64,000 nucleotides of DNA from Roseitranquillus sp963709765 (GTDB taxonomy: Bacteria > Pseudomonadota > Alphaproteobacteria > Rhodobacterales > Rhodobacteraceae), in the NCBI GenBank assembly GCA_963709765.1, contig CAVPXL010000006.1, positions 62,001 through 126,000 of the forward strand, read 5' to 3'. A program made the position numbers and the translations under genes. The notes beneath the pieces are model-generated. The model saw nothing but the letters and a program-made list of their open reading frames with translations, made no database searches and was not told the DNA's origin. Shown here one piece after another: positions 8,104-17,071 of this stretch. The number at the start of each line of letters is the position of its first letter. Within the stretch, counting starts at the first letter, position 1.

Positions 8104-10971
8104 ATGGCAAAGAAGATGCTTATCGACGCCACCCACGCCGAAGAGACGCGCGTGGTCGTGGTGGATGGAAATCGGGTCGAAGAGTTCGACTTCGAGGCGG
8201 AGAGCAAACGGCAACTAGCCGGCAGCATATATCTCGCGAAAGTCACACGGGTCGAGCCATCGCTTCAGGCGGCTTTTGTGGATTACGGTGGAAATCGTCA
8301 CGGATTCCTCGCCTTCGCCGAGATCCATCCTGATTATTACCAGATTCCGGTCGCCGACCGCGAAGCCCTTCTCGCCGAAGAGGCGGCGTTGGCCGAGAAC
8401 AACGACGATGACGAGCCGCAGGCGAACGGCAAGGGGCGCAGGCGCCGCAAGTCGCGCGCCGAATCCGTCAAGAGTGACGATTCTGTCGTGGTATCCGAAG
8501 TTGCCCCGCAGGAGGCAAATGAAACCGCAGACACGGATTCTGAGCGCGGCGACGCAAAAGTCGCGGCTTCTGGCGATACGTCGTCTTCCGAGAACAGCAC
8601 GGCTGGAGAAGGGGATGGGGCGAAGGACACTTCGTCGAGCGAAATCGCCGAAGCCAGGACCGCTGCCGTGATCGCCGGGATTCCCGGCATGGATATCGTC
8701 GATCTTCGCGTTGAAAGCAACTCCGATGATGACTCGATGGACGACGAGGACGATTCCTCCGAGGAGGAGGGCGATCCCTATCGCGCGATGGATGATGCCT
8801 CGTCGCGTGACAGCGAGATAGAATCCGTCGCCGATGAGGACGTTGCCGAAGAAATCCGTCAGCCGCGCAAGCCGCGTCCGCGCCGCTACAAGATTCAGGA
8901 AGTCGTCAAGGTTCGCCAGATCCTTCTGGTGCAGGTCGTCAAGGAAGAGCGCGGCAACAAGGGCGCGGCGCTGACGACCTACCTGTCACTGGCCGGTCGC
9001 TACTGCGTCCTGATGCCGAACACGGCCCGCGGTGGCGGCATCAGCCGCAAGATCACCAATGTGGTTGATCGTAAGAAACTCAAGCAGATAGCGGCCGAGA
9101 TCGATGTGCCGAAAGGCGCTGGCCTGATCATCCGCACCGCAGGGTCGCAGCGCACGAAGTCAGAGATCAAGCGCGACTACGAGTATCTTCAGCGCCTGTG
9201 GGAGCAGATCCGGGAACTGACGCTCAAGTCGATCGCGCCGACCAAGATCTACGAGGAAGGCGACCTCATCAAGCGGTCGATCCGCGACCTCTACAACCGC
9301 GAGATCGATGAAGTCTTTGTGGAAGGGACGGCCGGCTACAAGACGGCGAAGACTTTCATGAAGATGATCATGCCGAGCCACGCCAAGAACGTGAAGCTCT
9401 ACAGCGAAGCGCTGCCGCTCTTCGCCCGCTATCAGGTCGAGAGCTATCTTAGCTCGATGTTCAACCCGACCGTGCAGCTGAAGTCAGGGGGCTATATCGT
9501 GATCGGCGTGACCGAAGCGCTGGTCGCCATTGACGTGAATTCTGGCCGCTCCACCAAGGAGGGGTCGATCGAGGACACCGCGCTCAAGACCAATACAGAG
9601 GCGGCCGAAGAAATCGCGCGCCAGTTGCGACTGCGCGACCTTGCGGGCCTCATCGTAATCGACTTCATCGACATGGAGGAACGCAAGAACAACGCCTCCG
9701 TTGAAAAGCGCTTCAAAGAAAAGCTCAAGACTGACCGCGCCCGCATCCAGGTCGGGCGCATCTCAGCCTTCGGTCTGCTCGAGATGAGCCGTCAGCGGCT
9801 GCGTCCCGGCATGCTCGAGGCGTCGACCCAACCTTGCCCGGCCTGTCATGGCACTGGCCTTCTGCGCTCGACCGACAGTCTCGGTCTGCAGATCCTGCGA
9901 CAGGTGGAAGAAGAGGGAACGCGCCGGAAGACGCTCGAGGTTCTGATCAAGGCGCCGATCGAGGTCGCCAATTTCCTCATCAACCAGAAGCGGGAACACG
10001 TGGCGGGCATCGAGGCGCGCTACGGCATGTCCGTGCGCATCGAAGGCGATCCGTCTCTGGTCAGCCCGAACTTCGTCATCGAGAAGTTCAAGACCCAGAC
10101 CCGAGTTGTTGAAACGGTTGCGCCCGTGGTCTCGGTCGATGCGTCGCTGATGCAGGAAATCGATGACGCCGTATCTGAGGTCGAGGAAGAGACCGAGGTT
10201 GAATCCGAAAGCGAGGCTGACGAAGCGGTCGAAGCCAAGGAAACCTCCGAAGAACCATCGAGCAGTGACGAGGGCGCACCTTCCAAGAAGCGTCGCCGCC
10301 GTCGCCGCCGCCGCAAGGGTGGACAGAGGGATGTCGAGGCGGGCAGCGAGGATGGCGAAGCCGAAAGCGCCCGCGACAGCGGAGGATCGGAGATGTCGGA
10401 CGATCAGCCCGACGCCACGGCGCCTGCCGCCGCCGAAGAGGAGCCGCGCGAGGAGAAGCCCAGCCGGCCCCGCCGTTCGCGCTCTCGCTCTCGCCGCAAG
10501 CCAGCGGAGGAAGTTGCGGAACAGGATGCCGGACCAGGCAACCTCGCTGAGGCCGATGGCGAACCCGTCGTGGCGGAATATGCGCCGATGGATGGCGGAC
10601 CGGCCGATGCAACGGCAGAAGGCGAGCAATTTCGATCCGCCGAACTGGAGGCGCCTGTCCAGGTCGCCGCATCAGACGTGCCGGAGCATGCCGCAGATCC
10701 TGACGGGTCGGACGCGCCGAAGGACGCCGATGCATCTATGTCTGTGCCGGCGGACGCTCCGGCCGAAAACGCCATTCATCTCGTAGGGTCTTCCGCGGAG
10801 CATGATCACCCCGAGAAGCAAGGCGAGGAGGATAGGGTAGCGGACGCGGTGACGCATGCGGAAGCGGAATCCACGCCTTCCGACGAGGCCGCCGAACCGA
10901 TTGCGCCAGCCGAAGTCGCCGACGAACCGGCCCGGCCGAAGCGTCGCGGCTGGTGGTCCTTCGGAGGCTGA
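8104..10971 (+). CDS. rne: Ribonuclease E
   Basis: 955-aa endoribonuclease, core of the RNA degradosome. The S1 domain is split by a long acidic insert (about residues 95-255, very rich in Asp, Glu and Ser), a known trait of alphaproteobacterial RNase E. The DNase I-like catalytic region holds the two metal-binding aspartates in VAIDVNSGR (about 475) and IVIDFIDME (about 518), and the Zn-link CPACHG lies near 578. The C-terminal third is disordered, with alternating acidic stretches and Arg/Lys blocks (for example KKRRRRRRRRK), which would bind RNA and degradosome partners. It ends in RRGWWSFGG. A hairpin follows immediately after the stop. Confidence 0.95.
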   Translation: MAKKMLIDATHAEETRVVVVDGNRVEEFDFEAESKRQLAGSIYLAKVTRVEPSLQAAFVDYGGNRHGFLAFAEIHPDYYQIPVADREALLAEEAALAENNDDDEPQANGKGRRRRKSRAESVKSDDSVVVSEVAPQEANETADTDSERGDAKVAASGDTSSSENSTAGEGDGAKDTSSSEIAEARTAAVIAGIPGMDIVDLRVESNSDDDSMDDEDDSSEEEGDPYRAMDDASSRDSEIESVADEDVAEEIRQPRKPRPRRYKIQEVVKVRQILLVQVVKEERGNKGAALTTYLSLAGRYCVLMPNTARGGGISRKITNVVDRKKLKQIAAEIDVPKGAGLIIRTAGSQRTKSEIKRDYEYLQRLWEQIRELTLKSIAPTKIYEEGDLIKRSIRDLYNREIDEVFVEGTAGYKTAKTFMKMIMPSHAKNVKLYSEALPLFARYQVESYLSSMFNPTVQLKSGGYIVIGVTEALVAIDVNSGRSTKEGSIEDTALKTNTEAAEEIARQLRLRDLAGLIVIDFIDMEERKNNASVEKRFKEKLKTDRARIQVGRISAFGLLEMSRQRLRPGMLEASTQPCPACHGTGLLRSTDSLGLQILRQVEEEGTRRKTLEVLIKAPIEVANFLINQKREHVAGIEARYGMSVRIEGDPSLVSPNFVIEKFKTQTRVVETVAPVVSVDASLMQEIDDAVSEVEEETEVESESEADEAVEAKETSEEPSSSDEGAPSKKRRRRRRRRKGGQRDVEAGSEDGEAESARDSGGSEMSDDQPDATAPAAAEEEPREEKPSRPRRSRSRSRRKPAEEVAEQDAGPGNLAEADGEPVVAEYAPMDGGPADATAEGEQFRSAELEAPVQVAASDVPEHAADPDGSDAPKDADASMSVPADAPAENAIHLVGSSAEHDHPEKQGEEDRVADAVTHAEAESTPSDEAAEPIAPAEVADEPARPKRRGWWSFGG

Positions 10972-10980
10972 ACGTTAGGC

Positions 10981-11004
10981 GAGGCGAGGGGATGCCCTCG
11001 CCTC
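10981..11004. terminator. Hairpin terminator between rne and tusA
   Basis: Perfect 10-base arms (GAGGCGAGGG and CCCTCGCCTC) around a 4-base loop, 9 bases after the rne stop and touching the last codon of the convergent tusA gene. There is no T-run, so it may act mainly as a 3'-end stabiliser for both convergent genes. Confidence 0.6.
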
Positions 11005-11233
11005 AGCCTCCCTTGCGTATGACGAAAATGCTCTGGTCTCCCTGGACCGTAGCTTCCAGCAATTTATGGCCGGCTTCGCGGCAGAAATGCGGAACATCGA
11101 CAATTGCCGCCGGATCGTCGGCGCGCATGCGCAGGACCGCCCCCGGCCGGAGCGCACGCAAGCGCTTGCGCGCCTTCAGAACCGGAAGCGGGCATAGCAA
11201 GCCGGTCGCGTCGAGATCGTCGTCTGCATCCAT
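11003..11233 (-). CDS. tusA: TusA/SirA-family sulfurtransferase
   Basis: 76-aa protein with the family signature LDATGLLCPLPVLKAR; the Cys of CPxP is the sulfur carrier. TusA-like proteins relay persulfide sulfur to tRNA thiolation or other sulfur pathways. Start is the ATG at 11231-11233, giving MDADDDLDATG. The ORF overlaps the 3' end of the upstream RHH-protein frame by 58 bases, so the two genes are probably cotranscribed. Confidence 0.88.
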   Translation of the reverse strand: MDADDDLDATGLLCPLPVLKARKRLRALRPGAVLRMRADDPAAIVDVPHFCREAGHKLLEATVQGDQSIFVIRKGG

Positions 11234-11514
11234 TCTGCGGCAGTAGGAAGAGCCGGGCAGATTGTCCAGAGCGGCTCAACCCTGCGAAGGCGAAGGTTCA
11301 AGACTTCACGGTAGTGCCGAAGTACGTGTAGCCGGATTGCGCTGGCGAGGTTGGTTTCAAGGCCTCTCGTGCTGTCGATCTCGGCGGCGAGTGCGTTGAG
11401 AGCCGTTCCCCTTGATGCGGCGATCTCGCGAAACGCCTCCCAGAACTCGTCCTCGAGGGAAACGCTTGTGCGATGCCCACTGAGGGTCAGCGATCTCTTT
11501 TGCGGTACACTCAT
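11176..11514 (-). CDS. Ribbon-helix-helix domain protein
   Basis: 112-aa frame whose first 70 residues (KRSLTLSGHRTSVSLEDEFW, then RGTALNALAAEID) match small alphaproteobacterial RHH proteins, usually about 70-80 aa. They resemble arc-type DNA-binding folds but no target is known. The C-terminal 40 residues overlap tusA, have little family resemblance and may be read-through from a lost stop or a one-base error near 11310. The ATG overlaps the DUF4169 stop by four bases (ATGA), so they form a tight pair. Confidence 0.75.
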   Translation of the reverse strand: MSVPQKRSLTLSGHRTSVSLEDEFWEAFREIAASRGTALNALAAEIDSTRGLETNLASAIRLHVLRHYREVLNLRLRRVEPLWTICPALPTAAEWMQTTISTRPACYARFRF

Positions 11515-11690
11515 TCCGTCTCGCGTCGATGGGAGTTGAGTTTGCGGTCCTCGGCCCCACGTTTCGCATCCTCCGCCGATTTCTCTGCCTTCGAGCGTCC
11601 GAAGCGCGCTGCTTTCATCTCGGCCTGCCGCCGTGCCTCGTCTCGCGCCCGTTGCTTGCGGGCGCGATTGAGGTTCACGGGTGAGTTCAT
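11511..11690 (-). CDS. DUF4169 family protein
   Basis: 59-aa, highly basic and charged protein beginning MNSPVNLNRARKQRARDEA. The family is small, restricted mostly to Alphaproteobacteria and of unknown role. It overlaps the stop of fumC by four bases and the start of the RHH gene by four bases, so fumC, DUF4169 and RHH look translationally coupled. A longer frame to 11921 lies inside fumC; the internal ATG at 11688-11690 gives the family-like start. Confidence 0.82.
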   Translation of the reverse strand: MNSPVNLNRARKQRARDEARRQAEMKAARFGRSKAEKSAEDAKRGAEDRKLNSHRRETE

Positions 11691-13078
11691 GACGATCCGA
11701 TCATCTTCTCGGGGCGGACGACGCGATCGAATGTCTCGGCATCGACGAAGCCCAGCGCTACCGCTTCTTCGCGGAGGGTCGTGCCGTTCTTGTGGGCGGT
11801 CTTCGCGACCTTCGTGGCATTGTCGTAGCCGATTTCCGGCGCCAGGGCCGTGACCAGCATCAGGCTCTCGCGCATCAGCTTGTCGATCCGTTCCTCGTTG
11901 GCCTTGATGCCGACGACGCAATTATCGGTGAAGGCTTGCGCAGCGTCACCCAGAAGTTGCATCGACTGCAGGACGTTATAGGCTATCATTGGCTTGTACA
12001 CATTGAGTTCGAAGTGCCCCTGTGTGCCTGCCAGACCGACTGCCGCGTCGTTTCCGACAACATGCGCGCAAACCTGCGTCAATGCTTCGCACTGAGTGGG
12101 GTTCACCTTGCCCGGCATGATCGAAGAGCCGGGCTCGTTCTCGGGCAGCAGCAATTCGGCAAGCCCGCAGCGCGGGCCGGAGCCGAGGAGCCGGATGTCG
12201 TTCGCAATCTTGAAAAGGCTTGCCGCGACTGTCTTGAGCGCCCCGCTCATCGCCACCATTGCGTCGTGGCCTGCCAGCGCCTCGAACTTGTTGGGCGCGG
12301 TCACGAAGGGCAGGGCGGTGATCTGTGCGATGTTCGCGGCAACGGTCTCGCCCCAGCCGTCCGGCGTGTTCAAGCCGGTGCCGACGGCTGTTCCACCCTG
12401 CGCGAGTTCGTAGACGTCGCCCAGGGCGTGTTCAACCCGCTCGATACCCTTTGCTACCTGGTGCGCGTAGCCGCCGAATTCCTGGCCAAGTGTGAGCGGT
12501 GTGGCGTCCATCGTGTGGGTCCGGCCGATCTTGATGATGTCGTCGAATGCCCGCACCTTCGCCTCCAGCGCCTCATGCAGGGCGCGCAGACCCGGCAACA
12601 GCACGTCGCGCGCCATGGTTGCGGTCGCCACATGCATCGCGGTGGGGAAGGTGTCGTTCGATGATTGACTCATGTTCACGTGATCGTTCGGATGGACCGG
12701 GTCCTTGGAACCTATCGTACCGCCAAGAAGCTCGATCGCTCGGTTCGCGATCACCTCGTTTGCGTTCATGTTCGACTGCGTGCCCGACCCTGTCTGCCAG
12801 ACGACCAGCGGAAAATGATCGTCGAACTTGCCGTCGATGACCTCGCCCGCGGCCGTCGCGATCGCATTCGCGAGTTCCTGATCGAGTTTGCCGGCCGTCA
12901 CGTTGGCCTGCGCGCAAGCCTTCTTGATGACGCCCAGGGCCCGCACGATCGCGACCGGCTGTCGTTCCCATCCGATCGGGAAATTCAGCAACGAACGCTG
13001 CGTCTGCGCGCCCCAATAGCGGTCGGCGGCTACGTCAAGTGGTCCGAAGCTGTCGGTTTCGGTGCGGGTCTGGGTCAT
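11687..13078 (-). CDS. fumC: Class II fumarate hydratase
   Basis: 463-aa iron-free fumarase converting fumarate and malate in the TCA cycle. The superfamily signature GSSIMPGKVNP is intact, as are TGSGTQSNMNANEVIANRA and the catalytic-His region PVHPNDHVNMSQSSND. The start is the ATG at 13076-13078 (MTQTRTETDSFGPLDV). The frame stays open upstream to 13768 only because a frameshift in sspB removes its stop; the apparent 693-aa fusion is not real. Confidence 0.96.
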   Translation of the reverse strand: MTQTRTETDSFGPLDVAADRYWGAQTQRSLLNFPIGWERQPVAIVRALGVIKKACAQANVTAGKLDQELANAIATAAGEVIDGKFDDHFPLVVWQTGSGTQSNMNANEVIANRAIELLGGTIGSKDPVHPNDHVNMSQSSNDTFPTAMHVATATMARDVLLPGLRALHEALEAKVRAFDDIIKIGRTHTMDATPLTLGQEFGGYAHQVAKGIERVEHALGDVYELAQGGTAVGTGLNTPDGWGETVAANIAQITALPFVTAPNKFEALAGHDAMVAMSGALKTVAASLFKIANDIRLLGSGPRCGLAELLLPENEPGSSIMPGKVNPTQCEALTQVCAHVVGNDAAVGLAGTQGHFELNVYKPMIAYNVLQSMQLLGDAAQAFTDNCVVGIKANEERIDKLMRESLMLVTALAPEIGYDNATKVAKTAHKNGTTLREEAVALGFVDAETFDRVVRPEKMIGSS

Positions 13079-13158
13079 CGGCTTTCCCTCGTCTGATTGC
13101 GGCGGGATTAGCCGTTTCGACGGACGATGCCAACAAGACAACCGGGCCGGTGGGTCAG

Positions 13159-13615
13159 CTACTTGCGGAACTTGTCGAGGCTGACGATTTCGGCGTCCAT
13201 CTGAGGCTCCGGCTCGACCTCTTCGTGGCCCGACCTCGACCTCCTCGTCCGCGTCGTCGACATCATGTGTCTCAAAGCGCAGGCCGAACTCGACCGATGG
13301 ATCGACGAAGGTCTTTATCGCGTCGTAAGGGATGTAGAGCGTCTCGGGTGTTTCGCCGAAGTTGAGCGTGACCGAAAATCCCTCGTCTGTCACCTCAAGG
13401 TTGTCGAACCAATGTTGCATGACCACGGTCATCTCGTCGGGGTAGCGATCTGACAGCCAGTCGGCGATTTCCACATCCGGATGCATCGTGTCAAAAGTGA
13501 TGAAGAAGTGGTGCGCCCCCGGCAGGCCGCCATCCGCCACATCCACCAGGACTTGCTGGATCAACCGGCGCATCGCCCGGTGCATCAGATTTCCGTAGTC
13601 GATCGTGCGCGTCAT
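13159..13615 (-). pseudogene. sspB: SspB-family ClpXP adaptor (one frameshift)
   Basis: Reads MTRTIDYGNLMHRAMRRLIQ to LRFETHDVDDADEEVE in one frame, then needs a one-base shift near 13230 to recover the typical tail MDAEIVSLDKFRK and stop at 13159-13161. SspB binds ssrA-tagged peptides and tethers them to ClpXP through its C-terminal tail, so the recovered tail is the functional ClpX-binding end. It lies about 290 bases downstream of the tmRNA gene, on the same strand. Its length (about 151 aa) is normal once corrected. I regard the shift as a probable sequence error. Confidence 0.82.
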
Positions 13616-13904
13616 ACGGGACAACTCGTTGCTTGGCTTCCGCCCGGTCAGCATAGAAGATTCGACAGGGATGAAAAGTACGCGCGGCATCTCCCCCATC
13701 GCATCGTTTGCGCGATACATCAGGACAGCCAGCCGAGATCGAAAACGTTTTAGGCCGCCGATCTCCAACCGCCTGGGGAGGAGCTTAGCGATCGCGAACC
13801 GGCGGCCATGACGAGGCCGAGTGCCTTGCCAACCGGAAGTGTCCGATATGGCGAGACTACCACAGGTTGACCAAAGGGGAAGATGCGGATTTTCTGGGAT
13901 GTGG

Positions 13905-14218
13905 GAAATGCAGGCTTCTGTTGCCAGGTGCCTGCGAACCCCGCCTTACGCTGCTAGGCGCAAGGGCTTAAGTTTCGATGGTTCGCACTGCTTACGCAGC
14001 GATCGCCACCGGAGCACGGTTGTCATTGGCAACTGTACTTTGCGGACCGATAACGGTGGTACCTCACCGGGACAAAGCAAACACCTTTACACGTTCGTCG
14101 ATCCTGTTTCGGCCCCATCTGCCCCCAATGAAGGACGTTTGGTGGAGCCGCCGGGTACCGCCCCCGGGTCCGATCCGGTTATTCCGTGCGCGTTTATGTC
14201 CATAGCTCCCGAAGAAGC
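13905..14218 (-). ncRNA. ssrA: Transfer-messenger RNA, circularly permuted two-piece (alphaproteobacterial) form
   Basis: Rescues stalled ribosomes and tags the nascent chain for ClpXP. On the minus strand, the order is acceptor 3' half first, ending CTCCACCA at 14140; a short intervening segment; then the 5' half starting GGGGCCG at 14116 (GGGGCCGAAACAGGATCGACG). The two ends pair as a 7-bp acceptor stem with the G3-U70 wobble read by alanyl-tRNA synthetase. The tag frame at 14030-13992 encodes ANDNRAPVAIAA followed by TAA. Downstream hairpins include perfect arms at 13910-13915 and 13930-13935. Boundaries are inferred from the promoter at 14225-14253 and that last hairpin, and are uncertain by perhaps 20 bases. 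Confidence 0.9.
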
Positions 14219-14224
14219 ATTCCG

Positions 14225-14253
14225 AATATACGTGCGCGGCCCGGCACGTACAA
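14225..14253 (-). promoter_or_regulatory. Predicted sigma-70 promoter of ssrA
   Basis: On the minus strand TTGTAC (14253-14248), a 17-base spacer and TATATT (14230-14225) sit just ahead of the acceptor half of the tmRNA. Confidence 0.6.
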
Positions 14254-14340
14254 GCGGCACCGCACTCATGCGGCTCGATCTTGGTGTAATCCATCTGCTG
14301 GAGAGGGCGGGCCTGGCGCTCGCTCCGGTGGGGGGAAGGC

Positions 14341-15377
14341 TCAGAAGCCTGCCTTGATCCGCTCGAACGCCTCGCTCTGGCGTTCACGCTGCGCGCTCGG
14401 GATCGGCAGTTGTGCCAGGATCGGCGCCGCTATCAGGCCAAGGCCGGAAGCCGTCAGCTCTTCTTCGCCGACTTCTGCCATTGCCGCGGCGTTCGAATGC
14501 CCGAAACCTTCAGCGAGGAGCGGTGCTGTCGAGGCCGGATCCAGCATCGCGTTGATGTAGTCGTAGGCCTTGTCCTCCGACCCCTCGCCATCGGCCAGGT
14601 TAACGTAGCCGCAGAGCCAGAGGGATGAGCCCTCGGTCGCCTGACGCTGAAATCCGATGGGAAAGCCCTGTTCCACCATCGTCGGCAGGGTCTCGTTCCA
14701 GGCCCACGATACCAGGACCTCTCCGGTCGCCAGAAGCTGCGCCAGTTCGGCAGGGTCGGTCCAGTACGTCCGCAGATTCGGATGCACCTCGCGCAGCCAT
14801 GCGGTCGCCGCTTCGAACGCAGCATCGTCGACGTCGGTCCAGTTGGTCGTCCCGGTCGCCAGATAGGCTAGTGCATAGGCGTCGTCGACGTTGTCGGGCA
14901 GGGTCATGCGGCCCGCATAGGCGGGGTTGGTGAAGACGTTCAGGCTGGCCACGTCCTCCTCCGGAACTTCGTCCGAATTGTAGGCGATGGCGGTGGAGCC
15001 GAAATCGGTGGGGATGAAGTAGGTCTCCGCGCTGCCAACGGTGACGTCGCTGTCGGTAAGGTTCGAAGTCGAGATCGCTCGTAGGCGGCAATGCGGCTCG
15101 TATCCCAAGGCTCGATGAGGCCGGATTCCTGCCATTTGCTGACGGAACCCGCGCAGACATGGCTGACATCCGCGCGGAAACCCGAGCGCAATTTCTGGAA
15201 CGCCTCTTCCTCGTCGCCAAAGTAGGCGAATTGGGGACTTTGTCCGTGCTCCTCGACGTAGCTTGCGTGGAATTCAGGGTTTTCGAAGCCAGAATAGTCG
15301 AAAACGAGAAGATCGCTGTCCTGAGCGGAGGCAGTCGAGGCGGCTAGCACGGCTGCCGGCAACAAGTAACGCTTCAC
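14341..15377 (-). pseudogene. Extracellular binding protein of polyamine-type ABC transporter (one frameshift)
   Basis: A signal peptide (VKRYLLPAAVLAASTASAQD, GTG start at 15377 behind GGGAG) precedes a PotD/PotF-like fold: LLVFDYSGFENPEFHASY, YFIPTDFGSTAIAYNSDEV, LVSWAWNETLPTMV. The reading frame shifts by one base near 15080 (one base missing) between IAAYE and ISTSNLTD. The mature protein would bind a spermidine/putrescine-like or related solute in the periplasm. No permease or ATPase genes are adjacent, so it is an orphan component here. The shift is probably sequence error; ends and motifs are otherwise intact. Confidence 0.75.
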
Positions 15378-15477
15378 GATGGTCTCCCTGTGGAAGGTTC
15401 GGAGCGGAACGCTATGGCGTAGCCGCGAAGGCGGCAAGGGCATTGACTCGGCGCGTTTAACGGGCAAGGCACCGTCC

Positions 15478-15984
15478 ATGATTGATCCCGCCTTCGTTCG
15501 CCTCATGGCCCGATACAATTCGTGGCAAAACAAGAGCCTGATTCGGCGCAGCTGATACAGTGTCAGAGGAGTCGCGCCGTCAGGACCGCGGCGCATTCTT
15601 CGGCAGCATTCATGCCACGCTCTGCCATCTCCTCTGGGCTGACCATGTCTGGATGAATCGCTTCGACGGGTGGGACGCGCCACGAGTTGGTCTTGCAGAC
15701 AGCGCAAGCTGGGTCGCTGATTGGAGCGAGCTCAAGTCCAAACGGCGGATCACCGACGCGCGCATGACGCGGTGGGCCAACGGACTGGATTCGCTCGGCC
15801 CTCGAAAGGGAAAATGAGCTGGTTTTCAGGCGCCGAAGGCCGCGAGATCACGCAGCCGCGCGACCTTCTGGTGCAGCATGTCTTCAATCATCAGACACAT
15901 CACCGCGGACAGATCCATGCCATGCTAACCGCCGCAGGCGCCAAGCCGGGACCGACCGACATTTTCCTGATGCCCGACGCCTGA
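15478..15984 (+). pseudogene. DinB family protein (two frameshifts)
   Basis: Three overlapping reading-frame pieces join into one DinB-like four-helix protein of about 168 aa: MIDPAFVRLMARYNSWQNKS, then GAFFGSIHATLCHLLWADHVWM, then LLVQHVFNHQTHHRGQIHAM. The three metal-ligand histidines expected for the family are visible (H in SIHATL, and the two in FNHQTHHRG). Shifts lie near 15550 and 15815. Function of this subfamily is unknown; related proteins are metal-dependent thiol transferases or damage-inducible proteins. Its stop overlaps the frame leading into acuI. Confidence 0.72.
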
Positions 15985-16049
15985 TGTCTCGACTTGCCCG
16001 CCGCACCGACGGACGGCAGGCTTCCATCGACAACCGAGGGAGGAAAGAA

Positions 16050-17039
16050 ATGTTCGACGCGCTGGTGGTGGAGAAGACCGACGACGGCAAGACGGTGGCG
16101 CAGGTTCGCCAGATCGAAGAGACTGATCTGCCCCAGGGAGACGTGACGGTTGCCGTCGAATTTTCAACACTGAACTACAAGGACGGCCTGTGCATCGGTC
16201 CGGGCGGGGGACTGGTAAAGACTTACCCACACGTGCCGGGCATCGATTTCGCCGGAACCGTCGAGAGCTCGACCGACGATCGCTATGCGCCGGGCGACAA
16301 GGTGATTCTGACCGGCTGGCGCGTGGGAGAGATCCACTGGGGTGGCTATGCGCAGAAGGCGCGCGTCAACGCCGACTGGCTCGTGCCGCTGCCCGACGGG
16401 TTGACGACGCGCCAGGCGATGGCGGTGGGCACGGCCGGGTTCACGGCGATGCTGGCGGTGATTGCACTCGAGGATCACGGGCTGAAGCCCGGTGACGGTC
16501 CGATTCTGGTCACCGGCGCGACCGGCGGTGTCGGCTCGGTGGCGACCGCCATCCTCGCCCGGCTCGGCCACGAGGTCGCGGCGGTCACCGGCAAGGCGGA
16601 GGAGGAGGCCTATCTGCGCGATCTGGGCGCCGCGCGCATCGTGCCGCGCGAGGAGCTTTCCGAGACGGTAAAGCGGCCGTTGGAGGCGGAAACCTATGCA
16701 GGCTGCATCGATGCGGTCGGGGGCGACATGCTCGCACGGGTACTCGGCCAGATGAAATATGGCGCAAGTGTCGCCGCTGTCGGTCTTGCCGGTGGACCAA
16801 AGTTGCCGGCGACGGTCATTCCGTTCATCATCAGGGGCGTCAATCTGCTGGGGATCGACAGCGTGATGCGACCCTATGACGATCGCGTCCGGGCCTGGAC
16901 CCGCATCGCATCGGATCTGCCGATGGAAAAGCTCGAAGCGATGATCCACTCGGCCAGCCTCAGCGATCTGCCCAGGCTCGGCGCTGATATCTTGTCCGGG
17001 CGCATGCGCGGACGCGTGGTCGTCGATCTAAACGCCTGA
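16050..17039 (+). CDS. acuI: Acrylyl-CoA reductase AcuI-type MDR oxidoreductase
   Basis: 329-aa zinc-free medium-chain reductase. The pattern FSTLNYKDGLCIGPGGGLVKTYPHVPGIDFAGTV, the nucleotide-binding GATGGVGSVA and IPFIIRGVNLLGIDSVM are characteristic of AcuI/YhdH, which reduces acryloyl-CoA to propionyl-CoA with NADPH. In Roseobacters this detoxifies acrylate from DMSP or 3-hydroxypropionate. Start is the ATG at 16050 behind GGGAGG. It stands alone; no dmd or prp genes are next to it. Confidence 0.88.
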   Translation: MFDALVVEKTDDGKTVAQVRQIEETDLPQGDVTVAVEFSTLNYKDGLCIGPGGGLVKTYPHVPGIDFAGTVESSTDDRYAPGDKVILTGWRVGEIHWGGYAQKARVNADWLVPLPDGLTTRQAMAVGTAGFTAMLAVIALEDHGLKPGDGPILVTGATGGVGSVATAILARLGHEVAAVTGKAEEEAYLRDLGAARIVPREELSETVKRPLEAETYAGCIDAVGGDMLARVLGQMKYGASVAAVGLAGGPKLPATVIPFIIRGVNLLGIDSVMRPYDDRVRAWTRIASDLPMEKLEAMIHSASLSDLPRLGADILSGRMRGRVVVDLNA

Positions 17040-17071
17040 GGCCCGAGGTCGCGCTCACGGTGGATCCGCCT

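Noticed and set aside
11687..13768. Apparent 693-aa SspB-fumarase fusion
   Set aside because: The true SspB stop is recovered by a one-base correction near 13230; fumC has its own normal start at 13078.
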